Shown: positions 27,329 through 35,907 of the stretch, in pieces | How the letters are laid out: each line of letters starts with the position of its first letter | Numbering within the stretch: position 1 is the first letter of the stretch | NCBI RefSeq assembly: GCF_000367345.1 | Contig: NZ_BARE01000002.1 | Coordinates: forward strand, 1-64,000 | Direction: 5' to 3' | Length of the DNA stretch: 64,000 nt | DNA from: Sphingobium xenophagum NBRC 107872 | GTDB lineage: Bacteria > Pseudomonadota > Alphaproteobacteria > Sphingomonadales > Sphingomonadaceae | Notes under the pieces: generated by a model | What the model was told of the DNA's origin: nothing | Seen by the model: the letters and a program-made list of their open reading frames with translations, nothing else | Database searches by the model: none | Program-made: the position numbers and the translations under genes

Positions 27329-28597
27329 ATGGATGACACAGGCTTCTACCGGGCGATGTGGCGCTGGCATTTCTATGCCGGTCTGATCGTCCTGCCCGTG
27401 CTGGCACTCATGGCGGTGACGGGCGCACTCTATCTCTACAAGCCGGAGATAGAGGCGACGCTCTATCCCGTCCATATGTCGACGACGCCGTCCCGCGCGT
27501 TGCTTCCGCCATCGCGCCTGGCCGCTGTGGTGGAGCGGACGACAGGCGCGCAGGTAACGCAAATCGTTCGTCCCGCCACCATGTCGGAAAGCTGGCGGGT
27601 GATGACCAAGGTGGAAGGTGGCCCGCCAACGGTCCATTTCGTCGATCCGCGCGATGGCCGGATACTCGGTCAGATGCGCGGCGGCGGCTTCATGAAGGTC
27701 ATCAAGGATTTGCACAGCCTTGCGCTCACCGGCCCGGTCGGCAACCGGCTGGTGGAGGTCGTCGCGGGCTGGGCGATCCTGCTCTGCATCACCGGCCTCT
27801 ATCTGCGCTGGCCCCGGCGCGGCCAGCCCGCGCTGGCGATCCGGGGCAGGGCGTCGGGTCGCCTCTTCTGGCGCGACCTGCACGGCACGCTGGGTTTCCT
27901 GTCGGCTGGCGTCATCCTCTTCCTTGCGGTGACGGGGATGCCATGGACGGAAGTCTGGGGCGGCGGGCTGCGCGCCGTCGTTGCCGCCAATGACTGGGGA
28001 CGGCCCAAAATGGCGGTCGTCCCATGGAGCGCGCCGGCCAGGGATGCGCTGCCCTGGACGTTGCGCGAAGGCGGCGCGATCGCGGGCGATGCAGGCGACA
28101 TCGGCATTGATCAGGCCCTGCGCATCGCCACCGCGCATGGCATGGGCGGTGTGCAGCTCATCCTGCCCGCCAGTCCCGGCGCGCCCTATCTCGCCGCCTC
28201 CATCGTCACCCAGGCGCAGGACGCGCGCGCCATCACCATCGACGCGGCATCAGGCGCGGTGGTGCAGGATATGGACTGGCGCATGTTTGGTCCGGGCGCA
28301 AAGGCGGTCGAATGGGGCATCGCCACCCATCAGGGCCAGCAATATGGAGAGGTCAACCGGCTGCTGATGCTCGCGGCTTGCCTGTGTCTCCTCCTTCTGT
28401 GCCTGACCGCGCCGGTCCTGTGGTGGAAACGGCGGCAACAGGGGCGGCTCAGCGCACCGCCCGCGGCCACCCTCGCCGCCCGGCGCATGGTGGCGGGGTT
28501 GATGCTGTTCATCGGGCTGCTGTTCCCGTTGACCGGCCTCAGCATGCTCGTCGCCTTGCTGGGCGAATGGATCATGGGGCAGCGCCGGACGGCCTAA
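27329..28597 (+). CDS. PepSY-domain inner-membrane protein (PiuB-like)
   Basis: A 422-aa membrane protein of the PepSY_TM/PiuB family. It opens with RAMWRWHFYAGLIVLPVLALMAVTGALYLY, has helices again near 150-170 (VVAGWAILLCITGLYL), 190-215, 345-365 and 385-410, and large periplasmic PepSY loops (APARDALPWTLRE; DQALRIATAHGM). Conserved histidines in WHFYAG, DLHSLAL and DLHGTLG may bind heme or act in ferric reduction. It starts 16 bp after the TonB receptor and is surely in its operon, consistent with a role in handling imported metal complexes. Confidence 0.9.
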   Translation: MDDTGFYRAMWRWHFYAGLIVLPVLALMAVTGALYLYKPEIEATLYPVHMSTTPSRALLPPSRLAAVVERTTGAQVTQIVRPATMSESWRVMTKVEGGPPTVHFVDPRDGRILGQMRGGGFMKVIKDLHSLALTGPVGNRLVEVVAGWAILLCITGLYLRWPRRGQPALAIRGRASGRLFWRDLHGTLGFLSAGVILFLAVTGMPWTEVWGGGLRAVVAANDWGRPKMAVVPWSAPARDALPWTLREGGAIAGDAGDIGIDQALRIATAHGMGGVQLILPASPGAPYLAASIVTQAQDARAITIDAASGAVVQDMDWRMFGPGAKAVEWGIATHQGQQYGEVNRLLMLAACLCLLLLCLTAPVLWWKRRQQGRLSAPPAATLAARRMVAGLMLFIGLLFPLTGLSMLVALLGEWIMGQRRTA

Positions 28598-28600
28598 ATC

Positions 28601-28681
28601 CCGTTCGGGCTGAGCTTGTCGAAGCCCCGTCCTTCTTCTCGAAAGAAAAGGACTCCCCTTCGACAAGCTCAGGGCGAACGG
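28601..28681. repeat. Inverted repeat, CCGTTCG family
   Basis: CCGTTCGGGCTGAGCTTGTC...CTTCGACAAGCTCAGGGCGAACGG: two arms of about 33 bp pair with few mismatches around TTCTCGAAAGAA. It begins 4 bp after the PepSY stop. Closest relative in the window is 51072-51136. It may stabilise or end the TonB-PepSY transcript. Confidence 0.8.
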
Positions 28682-28753
28682 ATTAAATGAGGGGGCAGCT
28701 TCCGTCCAAGGCGGACGGTTTTCTTATCCGGCCACATCATCTACAGCCCGTCC

Positions 28754-30373
28754 ATGATCCGTCTCTCCGGCCTCCAACTCCCGCTCGACCATCCTGCCGA
28801 AGCGATCCCCGCCGCCATCTGCGCCCGTCTCGGCATCCCTGCCTCCGACCTGCTGTCCCACAGCCTGGTGCGGCGCGGCAATGACGCGCGCCGCCGCAGC
28901 GCGATCCAGCTTGTCTATACATTCGACATCGCCGCCAGCGACGAACCCGCCATCCTCGCCCGCTTCGTTGGTGACAAGGATGTGCGCCCCGCGCCCGACA
29001 CACGCTACAGATTCGTGACCCACGCCCCCGAAAGCGGTCCGGCGCAGCGCCCGGTCGTCATCGGCGCGGGACCATGCGGGCTGTTTGCGGGCCTGATCCT
29101 GGCGCAAATGGGCTTCCGCCCGATCATCCTGGATCGCGGCAAGCCAGTGCGCGAACGGACGAAGGACACATGGGGCCTGTGGCGTCGCGCCGAATTGAAC
29201 CCGGATTCCAACGTGCAGTTCGGCGAGGGCGGGGCGGGCACATTCTCCGACGGCAAACTCTATTGCCGCGTCAAAGACCCGCGCTTCCTTGGCCGGAAGG
29301 TGCTGGAGGAGTTCGTCGCGGCGGGCGCCCCTGACGACATATTATGGGAAGCCCATCCCCATATCGGCACCTTCCGCCTGGTCACCATGGTCGAATCCAT
29401 GCGCCGCCAGATCGAGGCGCTGGGCGGCGAATATCGCTGGCAGACCCGCGTGGACGATCTCGCGCTGGAGCCAGCGGGTGAGGGCGCCCATAGGCTGCGC
29501 GGCCTCCATATGCAGGATGGCAGCTTCCTCGAAGCCGACCATGTCGTCCTTGCTGTCGGCCACAGCGCCCGCCCGACCTTCGAAATGCTGCACAGCCGCG
29601 GCGTCCATATAGAGGCCAAGCCCTTCTCCATCGGGGTGCGGATCGAACATCCGCAAAGCTGGGTCGATCGCGCCCGCTACGGCAATTGCGCGGGCCACCC
29701 GGATCTGGGCGCGGCTTCCTATAGCCTGGCCCATCACTGCGCCAATGGCCGCACCGTCTACAGTTTCTGCATGTGTCCCGGCGGCCGGGTCGTCGCCGCG
29801 ACGTCGGAGGAAGGGCGCGTCGTCACCAACGGCATGAGCCAGTATAGCCGCGCCGAATTCAACGCCAATTCAGGACTGGTGGTCGGCATCGATCCCGCGC
29901 GCGACTATCCCGAAGGCCCGTTGGCGGGCATCGCGTTGCAACGTCGCTGGGAATCGGCGGCCTTCGTCGCGGGCGGCTCCTCCTACTTTGCACCCGGCCA
30001 GACCGTGGGCGACTTCATGGCCGCTCGCCCCTCCACCGCCTTGGGAGAGGTCGTCCCCTCCTACAAGCCGGGCGTTACCCCCACCGATCTGGCGCGCTGC
30101 CTGCCCGACTATGTGGTCGACGCCATTCGGGAGGCGCTGCCTGCCTTTGGCCGCCAGATCAGCCATTACGACCATCCTGACGCGGTCATGACCGGCGTGG
30201 AAACACGCACATCCTCGCCCATCCGCATCACCCGCGGCAAGGATTTCCAGAGCCTCAATGTCGCTGGCCTATATCCCGCTGGTGAGGGCGCAGGCTATGC
30301 CGGAGGCATCCTTTCCGCCGCGATCGACGGCATCAAGGTGGCGGAGGCGGTTGCGCTGGGAATGATGCGATAG
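28754..30373 (+). CDS. FAD-dependent oxidoreductase (COG2509 type)
   Basis: A 539-aa flavoprotein of the uncharacterised COG2509 dehydrogenase family. The N-terminal 90 residues form the family-specific leader domain. The FAD fold is PVVIGAGPCGLFAGLILAQMG (about 98-118), followed by FGEGGAGTFSDGKLYCRVKD, VLAVGHSARPTFEML, and a terminal GLYPAGEGAGYAGGILSAAIDGIKVAE with the second FAD-contact motif. Homologues occur singly in many bacteria, and the reaction is unknown. It is flanked by a repeat upstream and a small hypothetical gene downstream. Confidence 0.9.
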   Translation: MIRLSGLQLPLDHPAEAIPAAICARLGIPASDLLSHSLVRRGNDARRRSAIQLVYTFDIAASDEPAILARFVGDKDVRPAPDTRYRFVTHAPESGPAQRPVVIGAGPCGLFAGLILAQMGFRPIILDRGKPVRERTKDTWGLWRRAELNPDSNVQFGEGGAGTFSDGKLYCRVKDPRFLGRKVLEEFVAAGAPDDILWEAHPHIGTFRLVTMVESMRRQIEALGGEYRWQTRVDDLALEPAGEGAHRLRGLHMQDGSFLEADHVVLAVGHSARPTFEMLHSRGVHIEAKPFSIGVRIEHPQSWVDRARYGNCAGHPDLGAASYSLAHHCANGRTVYSFCMCPGGRVVAATSEEGRVVTNGMSQYSRAEFNANSGLVVGIDPARDYPEGPLAGIALQRRWESAAFVAGGSSYFAPGQTVGDFMAARPSTALGEVVPSYKPGVTPTDLARCLPDYVVDAIREALPAFGRQISHYDHPDAVMTGVETRTSSPIRITRGKDFQSLNVAGLYPAGEGAGYAGGILSAAIDGIKVAEAVALGMMR

Positions 30374-30435
30374 GCTGGCAAAATCCGGCGCACCCGATAT
30401 GCTCTCCCTTAAATCGCATATCGGGACAGACAGTC

Positions 30436-30621
30436 ATGACCAGCGACGTCCGCATAGCCCTCGAACGGTTCCAGAATTTCGTTAGCCGGTTCAGCCACAG
30501 CGGCTTGATCGATCCCGTCACCGGCTTCACGACCGGCGACGCGGCCCTGCTGATCGGCGAGATCGAACTGGCCGAAGCCCATCGCCGCATGGAACAGCAT
30601 CACCCGCACGACGACACCTGA
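30436..30621 (+). CDS. Small hypothetical protein
   Basis: A 61-aa frame (MTSDVRIALERFQNFVSRFSHSGLIDPVTGFTTGDAALLIGEIELAEAHRRMEQHHPHDDT when read in blocks of its sequence) is predicted helical and amphipathic with a His/Asp-rich end. It has normal high-GC3 codon use for this genome and lies between the oxidoreductase and attL, so it belongs to the host chromosome. I recognise no family. Its start is not backed by a strong ribosome binding site. Confidence 0.5.
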   Translation: MTSDVRIALERFQNFVSRFSHSGLIDPVTGFTTGDAALLIGEIELAEAHRRMEQHHPHDDT

Positions 30622-30668
30622 CGTCATCGGCCAGGCTAACAGCCCTGGAAATCGCGACTATTTGGAAA

Positions 30669-30686
30669 TGGATGCCCGACAAGGAT
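30669..30686. repeat. attL: 18-bp core repeat of the integrative element
   Basis: TGGATGCCCGACAAGGAT is identical to 36980-36997, the 3' end of the tRNA-Gln gene with its CCA. The flanking bases differ on both sides (a/t before; cataac/tcgaac after). This marks the tRNA-distal boundary of the element, 144 bp before the integrase start. Confidence 0.88.
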
Positions 30687-30774
30687 CATAACTAGCTTCC
30701 GCTGCATTCCGCCGCTTTCCAATTAAACAACGTAAATGCGATGGTTTGCGGCATATCCGTTCCGCACCTTGCCG

Positions 30775-30803
30775 TTGACGTTCGCCGAAAGCCGCAATAA
30801 AGT
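30775..30803 (+). promoter_or_regulatory. Integrase promoter
   Basis: TTGACG (30775-30780), 17 bp, TAAAGT (30798-30803) is a good sigma-70-like promoter, with a start around 30810. The -10 touches the first of two TGTGGGGG repeats, so integrase binding there could repress its own gene. Confidence 0.55.
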
Positions 30804-30822
30804 GTGGGGGTGAATGTGGGGG
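30803..30822 (+). repeat. Left paired TGTGGGGG repeats (putative integrase arm sites)
   Basis: Two direct copies of TGTGGGGG begin at 30803 and 30815, 12 bp apart. An equivalent pair with the same orientation and 12-bp spacing lies at 36904 and 36916 near the right end. Terminal direct repeats of this kind are expected of arm-binding sites for tyrosine integrases with an N-terminal arm-binding domain. Confidence 0.6.
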
Positions 30823-30829
30823 AATTAGC

Positions 30830-32128
30830 GTGGGGAAGCTCACCGTTGCCAAGGTCCGCAATGCCAAGCCCGGATTTGGATCGGCCGGGAAGCCAGTGAA
30901 GCGCGCCTATCAGGACGGGGATGGCCTATTCCTGCTGGTGGCATCCAGCGGCGCAAAGTCATGGATGCTTCGCGTTCAGGTGGACGGCAAGCGCCGGGAC
31001 ATCGGGCTTGGCGCTGTGGACGTTGACGGTTTGGGCAGCGACGCCTTCGGTAAGCACGATGCCCGCCATTCCGATATTCCCCTTATGCTGCGCAAGAGCC
31101 TGTCTCTGGCGGAAGCACGGGAAAAGGCTGCAGCACTGCGCAAGCTCGCCAAGGCAGGGAATGATCCGAAGGTTGAGCGGGACAGGGAGCGTGTGAAGGT
31201 GCCCACCTTCGCCGAGGCGGTGACGGAAGCGCACAAGGCGCTCAAGTCCGGTTGGAGCGACCGCACGGCCAAGGCGTTCAAGGCTTCGCTGGAGGAACAT
31301 GCCAACCCCAAGCTGGGTGCGTTGAAGGTGAACGCGATTGGCAGCGCCGAAGTCATCACTGCGCTTGCCCCGATCTGGACCGACAAGCCCGTCATGGCCC
31401 GCAAGGTGCGCAGTCGCATTAGCCAAGTGCTTGCCTTCGCCAAGGCGCGCGGCTGGCGTGCCGATGCGCTGCCCGACGCCCGCGAATTGCGCACCGGCCT
31501 TTCCAAGCAGGCGCGCGGCGGCAACTTCGCAGCGATGCCATTTGCCGAAGTGCCCGCATTCATCGCAGACGAGCTTGGCAAGGGCGCGAGCGCCAGTCGC
31601 CATGCCGTATTGTTTGTCATTCTCACGGCTGCGCGCTCCGGTGAAGTCCGGCAAGTGACATGGGAGCAAATCGACCTTGATGCCCGGACATGGACGCGCC
31701 CTGCATCGGTCATGAAGATGAAAGAGGGGCACGTTGTCACCCTGTCCGATGCTGTCGTTGCGCTGCTTGAAGCCTATGCGCCCAAGGACATGCGCAAGGG
31801 ACTGATCTTTGCCGGCGTGCGCGGTGGGCCGCTGTCCGATATGTCGCTTACCAAGGCCATGCGAACGGCTGGCCGAACAGAAACCGTGCATGGCTTCCGC
31901 TCCGCATTCCGCGATTGGGCTGCTGAAAAGATGCCAACCATTCCCGCAATGGTGGCCGAAATGGCGCTGGCGCATCGTGTCGGCACGGCGACGGAGCAAG
32001 CCTATCTGCGCACCGATCTGCGCGACATGCGCCGCGCGCTCATGGAAGCATGGGGCAGCTTCGCCGCACCTTCGCTGTCCGGCGTAGCGGGCAATGTCAC
32101 GCCGATCCGCAAGGTTGAGGCTGGATAA
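30830..32128 (+). CDS. Tyrosine-type site-specific integrase
   Basis: A 432-aa P4-type integrase with an N-terminal DUF4102-like arm-binding domain (about 1-100), a SAM-like core-binding domain and the C-terminal catalytic domain. Catalytic residues: R269 in TAARSGEVRQ, H354 and R357 in HGFRSAFRDW, a second His in LAHRVG, and nucleophile Y392 in EQAYLRTDLR. The GTG start follows TGTGGGGGAATTAGC. It lies 144 bp inside attL and reads toward the rest of the element. Expected to recombine attP with the tRNA-Gln 3' end. Confidence 0.95.
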   Translation: MGKLTVAKVRNAKPGFGSAGKPVKRAYQDGDGLFLLVASSGAKSWMLRVQVDGKRRDIGLGAVDVDGLGSDAFGKHDARHSDIPLMLRKSLSLAEAREKAAALRKLAKAGNDPKVERDRERVKVPTFAEAVTEAHKALKSGWSDRTAKAFKASLEEHANPKLGALKVNAIGSAEVITALAPIWTDKPVMARKVRSRISQVLAFAKARGWRADALPDARELRTGLSKQARGGNFAAMPFAEVPAFIADELGKGASASRHAVLFVILTAARSGEVRQVTWEQIDLDARTWTRPASVMKMKEGHVVTLSDAVVALLEAYAPKDMRKGLIFAGVRGGPLSDMSLTKAMRTAGRTETVHGFRSAFRDWAAEKMPTIPAMVAEMALAHRVGTATEQAYLRTDLRDMRRALMEAWGSFAAPSLSGVAGNVTPIRKVEAG

Positions 32129-32150
32129 AATATTATTGTCGGAGAGCGAC

Positions 32151-32951
32151 ATGACAATTCTGGGGCGTGACAGCTTGAATAATAGAAAGTTCGTTTCGCT
32201 GGCCGAGGCGTTGACTTGGATCGCTTTCGGGGACGCTATGGCAGCGGACGATCTGAAGACGCACGTAGAGGGGTACCCTCCACCTATGACCGATACTCAT
32301 GAGGAGCGGTTGCGGAAATTCTTCGCTGGGCAGGATCACTATGTGGCGAACGTTGCCGGTTCCCGTCATTTCGTAAACCGTCAAGTCGGATTGGATAAAA
32401 TAATTGAGGCTTGGCACCAACTGCGTGAAGAGGTTGAACATGGGACCATTAGGATGCGTGGCCGCCTCACGGAAACGTATTCGCTCGCTGATGCGCGCTT
32501 GGCCAGCGTCGAGGATTTGAGCGGCAACTTGCTAGCCGAGTTTCCCCAGTTTGACATTTCTACAGGTGGCATTCGACGCGAACCCGGATTGTCACCATAC
32601 GTTCTTTGGAGCGGCGATCCTCAAAGCTTTCGACGGGAGTTCGAGGCATTCGGTGGCAATCCGCGCGCCTTAGGTGGCTACCTCATGGTTGAGGTTGAAC
32701 GGGACGGCGTAATTCGCCGTTGGCCGCATCCCGTCAAGGCACCGCGCAAGTCGCACGATGAGGTGGTCGCTTGGTGCGAGCATTGGATAGCAGCCGGCAA
32801 GGGGAATGGTCATGATAAGGCATGGAACGCCTTCAAGACATTACCGGAACACCACGGCCTTTCGCGTGATGACGTCTTTCGCCCCGCTTGGAAGGACGCA
32901 AAGCTGAAGCGAACCGGACACCGGCTGCAAGCGAAACTGCAAGCGACGTAA
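32151..32951 (+). CDS. Element-encoded protein of unknown function (266 aa)
   Basis: I do not recognise this protein. ATG 32151 follows GGAGAGCGAC. The N-terminal 60 residues (RKFVSLAEALTWIAFGDAMA...) are helical. The middle part includes GRLTETYSLADARLASVEDL and the aromatic-rich LSPYVLWSGDPQSFRREFEAFGG. The C-terminal 70 residues (HDEVVAWCEHWIAAGKGNGHDKAWNAFKTLPEHHGLSRDDVFRPAWKDAK, in outline) look like a compact helical nucleic-acid or protein-binding domain seen on other proteobacterial islands. Codon use is more AT-rich than neighbours. It starts 22 bp after the integrase. Possible cargo or regulatory gene. Confidence 0.78.
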   Translation: MTILGRDSLNNRKFVSLAEALTWIAFGDAMAADDLKTHVEGYPPPMTDTHEERLRKFFAGQDHYVANVAGSRHFVNRQVGLDKIIEAWHQLREEVEHGTIRMRGRLTETYSLADARLASVEDLSGNLLAEFPQFDISTGGIRREPGLSPYVLWSGDPQSFRREFEAFGGNPRALGGYLMVEVERDGVIRRWPHPVKAPRKSHDEVVAWCEHWIAAGKGNGHDKAWNAFKTLPEHHGLSRDDVFRPAWKDAKLKRTGHRLQAKLQAT

Positions 32952-33047
32952 AGCGATGGCGCATCTGCGCCGCTTGGTTTCGATATGGTCTTTTCGTCCC
33001 GCCACCATCCCCGCAATTCCGCCGGGACGCTGGCGGAGACTACCAAT

Positions 33048-33215
33048 ATGGAGCCTATCGCGCTCAGCGTGTCGGAAGCCGTGAAGGCGTCCGGACTCGG
33101 AAAGACCACCCTTTACGAAGCGATGGCCGATGGTCGCTTGGAAACCCGGAAGGTAGGTCGCAAGCGCCTTGTCTTGACCCGCTCGCTTCGCCGCCTCATC
33201 GAAGGCGAGGTGTAA
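33048..33215 (+). CDS. AlpA/excisionase-like helix-turn-helix protein
   Basis: A 55-aa MerR-like HTH_17 domain: LSVSEAVKASGLGKTTLYEAMADGRLETRKVGRKRLV, then a C-terminal helix RSLRRLIEGEV. Such proteins act as recombination directionality factors or as activators of integrase genes (P4 AlpA). The ATG at 33048 was chosen as it starts immediately before the domain, with GGAG 13 bases upstream; the frame stays open for 21 more codons. It probably governs excision of this element. Confidence 0.83.
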   Translation: MEPIALSVSEAVKASGLGKTTLYEAMADGRLETRKVGRKRLVLTRSLRRLIEGEV

Positions 33216-33218
33216 GCC

Positions 33219-33368
33219 ATGCTTCAGAAAAGCGAAACCCGCGCATGCGCGCGGGTGTCGCGGAAAAGCTGTGGCGGCTCCTTCCGTGACTTCCCTAATT
33301 CGTCAGGCATTCCGGCGCAATTGCTGATCGCCGCGTTCGCATTCGGCGGAGGCGTTGACCATGGTTGA
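33219..33368 (+). CDS. Small hypothetical ORF in the element operon (49 aa)
   Basis: An ATG four bases after the HTH stop opens a 49-codon frame (start MLQKSETRACARVSRKS, end AFAFGGGVDHG) that overlaps the next start (33361) by 8 bp. The spacing suggests translational coupling, but there is no recognisable domain and the N-terminal basic, Cys-containing sequence could be fortuitous. Offered as possible only. Confidence 0.3.
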   Translation: MLQKSETRACARVSRKSCGGSFRDFPNSSGIPAQLLIAAFAFGGGVDHG

Positions 33369-33672
33369 TCGCTATCCCGACATCCCCGGCGCGAAAGGTT
33401 TGGACGGCACCAGCCAGGACGCAGCCGAGGCCATGAGGCCGCGCGCCTTTCATCTTCGTCGTTTGACGTTGAATACGCTCGCCCGGCTGGGGGAGGCGAC
33501 GGTGCTGGAGGCTGTGGCCGCTGCGGGCGTTTCCCGCGAAAGCCTTCAGCCGCGCTTCTCGGAGCTGCGGGCGATGGGACTGGTTGAACCGACCGGCGCC
33601 CGTCGCCTCAACCCTTCCGGCAAAGCAGCGGCAGTGCTGCGCCTCACCGGAAAGGGGAGGGCTGCGCTGTGA
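33361..33672 (+). CDS. Winged-helix DNA-binding protein of the element
   Basis: A 103-aa protein with a winged-helix fold: TLNTLARLGEATVLEAVAAAGVSRESLQPRFSELRAMGLVEPTG, followed by a wing (ARRLNPSGKAAAVLRLTGKG). ATG 33361 lies eight bases after GGAGG and is preferred over a TTG two codons upstream. Its stop overlaps the GTG start of the Toprim gene (GTGA), so it is coupled to the replication genes. Likely a replication accessory or copy-control factor; this role is inferred from position. Confidence 0.75.
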   Translation: MVDRYPDIPGAKGLDGTSQDAAEAMRPRAFHLRRLTLNTLARLGEATVLEAVAAAGVSRESLQPRFSELRAMGLVEPTGARRLNPSGKAAAVLRLTGKGRAAL

Positions 33673-34619
33673 CCGATGCCGTTTCGGAATTTCTCGATGC
33701 CATGGGGGCGGCTGGTATCCATCCGGTGGAGCCGATTGCCGACATGCTCGCTTCCGGTGATCCCGTCCGCTTCCGGGCCGATGGCGACAAGCCCGGACGG
33801 CGCAACGGCTGGGCATGGCTGCATCTCGATGGCGTGCCCGCTGGCGTATTCCGGCATTATCGGCTGGGCGTGCGGAAGGTGTGGCGTGCGGGGAGCGATC
33901 TCCGTTCGCTATCACCAGCCGAACGGCGCGCGATCATGGCTCAGGCCCGTGAAAGCAAATCACGACGCAGGGAGGAAACCGAGGCCAAGCAGGAAGCGGC
34001 GGCTGGCGTTGCCCGCGATCTGTGGCGCGGCGCTGGCAGGCCCAACTCCGCGCATGGGTATATGGCCCGTAAAAGCCTTCCCCCGTTCGGTATCCGGCAG
34101 CATGGCGACGCGCTGCTTGTCCCGATGGTCGATCCCGGCTTTCGTCTGTTGAACGTCCAGCGCATCTTTCCGGACGGGCGCAAGCTGTTCCTGTCCGGCG
34201 GGCGCACCGAGGGGCTGTTCTGGCCCCATGGCGCGTTTGTGCAGGATGGCAGACCATCGGTTGGGCCGTTGGTGATCGGGGAGGGCTTCGCCACCATGGC
34301 CGCGATCCATCATGCGACAGGACACGGCGTGGTCGCGGCACTAGCGGCGCACAACCTCGAAGTCGTCGCCCGCGCCATGCGCAAGCTGTTCCCCAGCCGG
34401 ACGCTGATCGTCGCGGCGGACGATGACCGTCACCTATCGGAGAATATTGGACTGGAGGCCGCTCAGCGAGCCGCTAAGTCCGTTGGGGCCCTTTTGGCCA
34501 CTCCGCTGCCCCTTGAGCCGGAAACGCGCTCAGTGGACTCCGGGAGCGATATTGAGGACATTCTGCCTACCAAGGTGGTGGCCTGGATCGGTCGGGCTGG
34601 AGGGGGCGGCCATGCGTAA
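33669..34619 (+). CDS. Toprim-domain primase-like protein
   Basis: A 316-aa protein starting with GTG. The N-terminal half (about 1-90) resembles the zinc-less N-terminal region of phage and plasmid primase-helicase proteins. A basic helical segment follows (ESKSRRREETEAKQEAAAGV), then a DUF7146-type core (AHGYMARKSLPPFGI). The Toprim domain has the catalytic Glu in VIGEGFATMAAIHHATG (about 203-219) and the acidic motif LIVAADDDRH (about 247-256). It overlaps the helicase gene by 8 bp. Together they form a primase-helicase pair, so the element is likely to replicate autonomously after excision. Confidence 0.87.
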   Translation: MTDAVSEFLDAMGAAGIHPVEPIADMLASGDPVRFRADGDKPGRRNGWAWLHLDGVPAGVFRHYRLGVRKVWRAGSDLRSLSPAERRAIMAQARESKSRRREETEAKQEAAAGVARDLWRGAGRPNSAHGYMARKSLPPFGIRQHGDALLVPMVDPGFRLLNVQRIFPDGRKLFLSGGRTEGLFWPHGAFVQDGRPSVGPLVIGEGFATMAAIHHATGHGVVAALAAHNLEVVARAMRKLFPSRTLIVAADDDRHLSENIGLEAAQRAAKSVGALLATPLPLEPETRSVDSGSDIEDILPTKVVAWIGRAGGGGHA

Positions 34620-35907
34620 CACGACCGCCCCCATGGATTTTGCCGATATGGAGCTGGAAGACGTGGCCAGCCGCATTGCCGGTGCCACGTCCGTCGACAC
34701 GGTTATTCGTGCTACGCCCTACCGCTGGCCCGATCCCCGTTCGCTGCCAACCCGGCAATGGCTGCTTGGCCATTGGCTGCTGCGGGGTGAAGTCACAGCG
34801 ATCATTGCGCCCGGCGGCACCGGCAAGAGCACGATCGGTACGGCATTAGCTTTGTCTCTGGCATCTGGAAAACCGCTGCTTGGCAAGCCGTTGCCGCGTG
34901 GCCCGCAATCGGCATGGATTTACAACCTTGAGGATTCGCAAGACGAACTGGACCGGCAAATGTCTGCTGCCTGCCTGTTTCACGGCATAGTGCCGGATGA
35001 TTGCCAGAACCGGCTTTGCGTCGATAGCGGGCTTGTCCAGCCGCTCTGCACAGCAACCGAGGGTCGCGACGGCTTCGCCATTGCCGAGGGCGTATTTGCT
35101 CAGGTGGCGGTGACGGTGCTTGAGCGGGGAATTTCGGTCGTGATCGTGGACCCGTTCGTATCTAGCCATACCGTGCGTGAAAGCAGCAATGAGGCAATCG
35201 ACGCCATCGCCAAGCGGTGGAAGCGGCTGGCTCAGGAAACCGGCTGCGCAGTAGTGCTGGTGCACCATACCAAGAAGCTGGGCGGGCGCGAGGTGACGGC
35301 AGAGGATGGGCGCGGCGCGGTCGCCCTGCGCGATGCTGCCCGCGTAGTGCTGCCGCTCAATACGATGAGCCAGGCCGAGGCCGACGAACTGGGCATTGCC
35401 GACCCGGCCTTGCGCCGCTCGCTGGTGCGCGTCGATACCGGAAAGGCCAATCGCGCTCCGCAGGATGCAGCAACGTGGATCAAGCTGGAAAGCCAGTGTC
35501 TCGATAATGGGGATGCCAGCGAGCCGGCCGATTATGTTGCCGTTGCCTGTCTTTGGGAAAGGCCAGACGTGTTGCACGGTCTGAGTGTGTGGCACGTCTC
35601 GCAGGTGCAATCGCGCGTTGCAGCGGGGCACTGGCGCGACAATGCGCAAGCCAAGGATTGGGTCGGCCATGTGGTCGCTCAGGTAGCTGGGCTTTCCGTC
35701 GATAAAGACAAAGCCCGCATCAAGGCCATCCTGAAAACGTGGAAGCACAACGGCGCACTCAAAGTGGCAAATTTGCCCGACAAGAACGGCGATAGACGTC
35801 CATTCGTCGTGGTTGGTGATCCGGTGGACCCGGCGCAGTTGACTTGCCCGCACCCTGAAAGGTGCGGTGCGGAAAGTGCGGAGAGTGCGGTGAGCGACCC
35901 GTGCTGA
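34612..35907 (+). CDS. RepA-like replicative helicase (AAA family ATPase)
   Basis: A 431-aa RecA-fold ATPase of the RSF1010 RepA/COG3598 group. Walker A is APGGTGKST (about residues 64-72), Walker B is SVVIVDPFVS (about 175-184), and a DnaB-like VVLVHHTKK motif follows. The C-terminus may be a winged helix (IKAILKTWKHNGALKV) ending in ERCGAESAESAVSDPC, encoded by the GTGCGG repeats. The ATG is inside the Toprim gene, giving coupled translation. Role: unwinding at the element origin. Confidence 0.88.
   Translation: MRNTTAPMDFADMELEDVASRIAGATSVDTVIRATPYRWPDPRSLPTRQWLLGHWLLRGEVTAIIAPGGTGKSTIGTALALSLASGKPLLGKPLPRGPQSAWIYNLEDSQDELDRQMSAACLFHGIVPDDCQNRLCVDSGLVQPLCTATEGRDGFAIAEGVFAQVAVTVLERGISVVIVDPFVSSHTVRESSNEAIDAIAKRWKRLAQETGCAVVLVHHTKKLGGREVTAEDGRGAVALRDAARVVLPLNTMSQAEADELGIADPALRRSLVRVDTGKANRAPQDAATWIKLESQCLDNGDASEPADYVAVACLWERPDVLHGLSVWHVSQVQSRVAAGHWRDNAQAKDWVGHVVAQVAGLSVDKDKARIKAILKTWKHNGALKVANLPDKNGDRRPFVVVGDPVDPAQLTCPHPERCGAESAESAVSDPC

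Noticed and set aside
25264..27339. A 691-codon open frame antisense to the TonB receptor
   Set aside because: The receptor on the plus strand has signal peptide, plug and barrel motifs; the antisense product has none.
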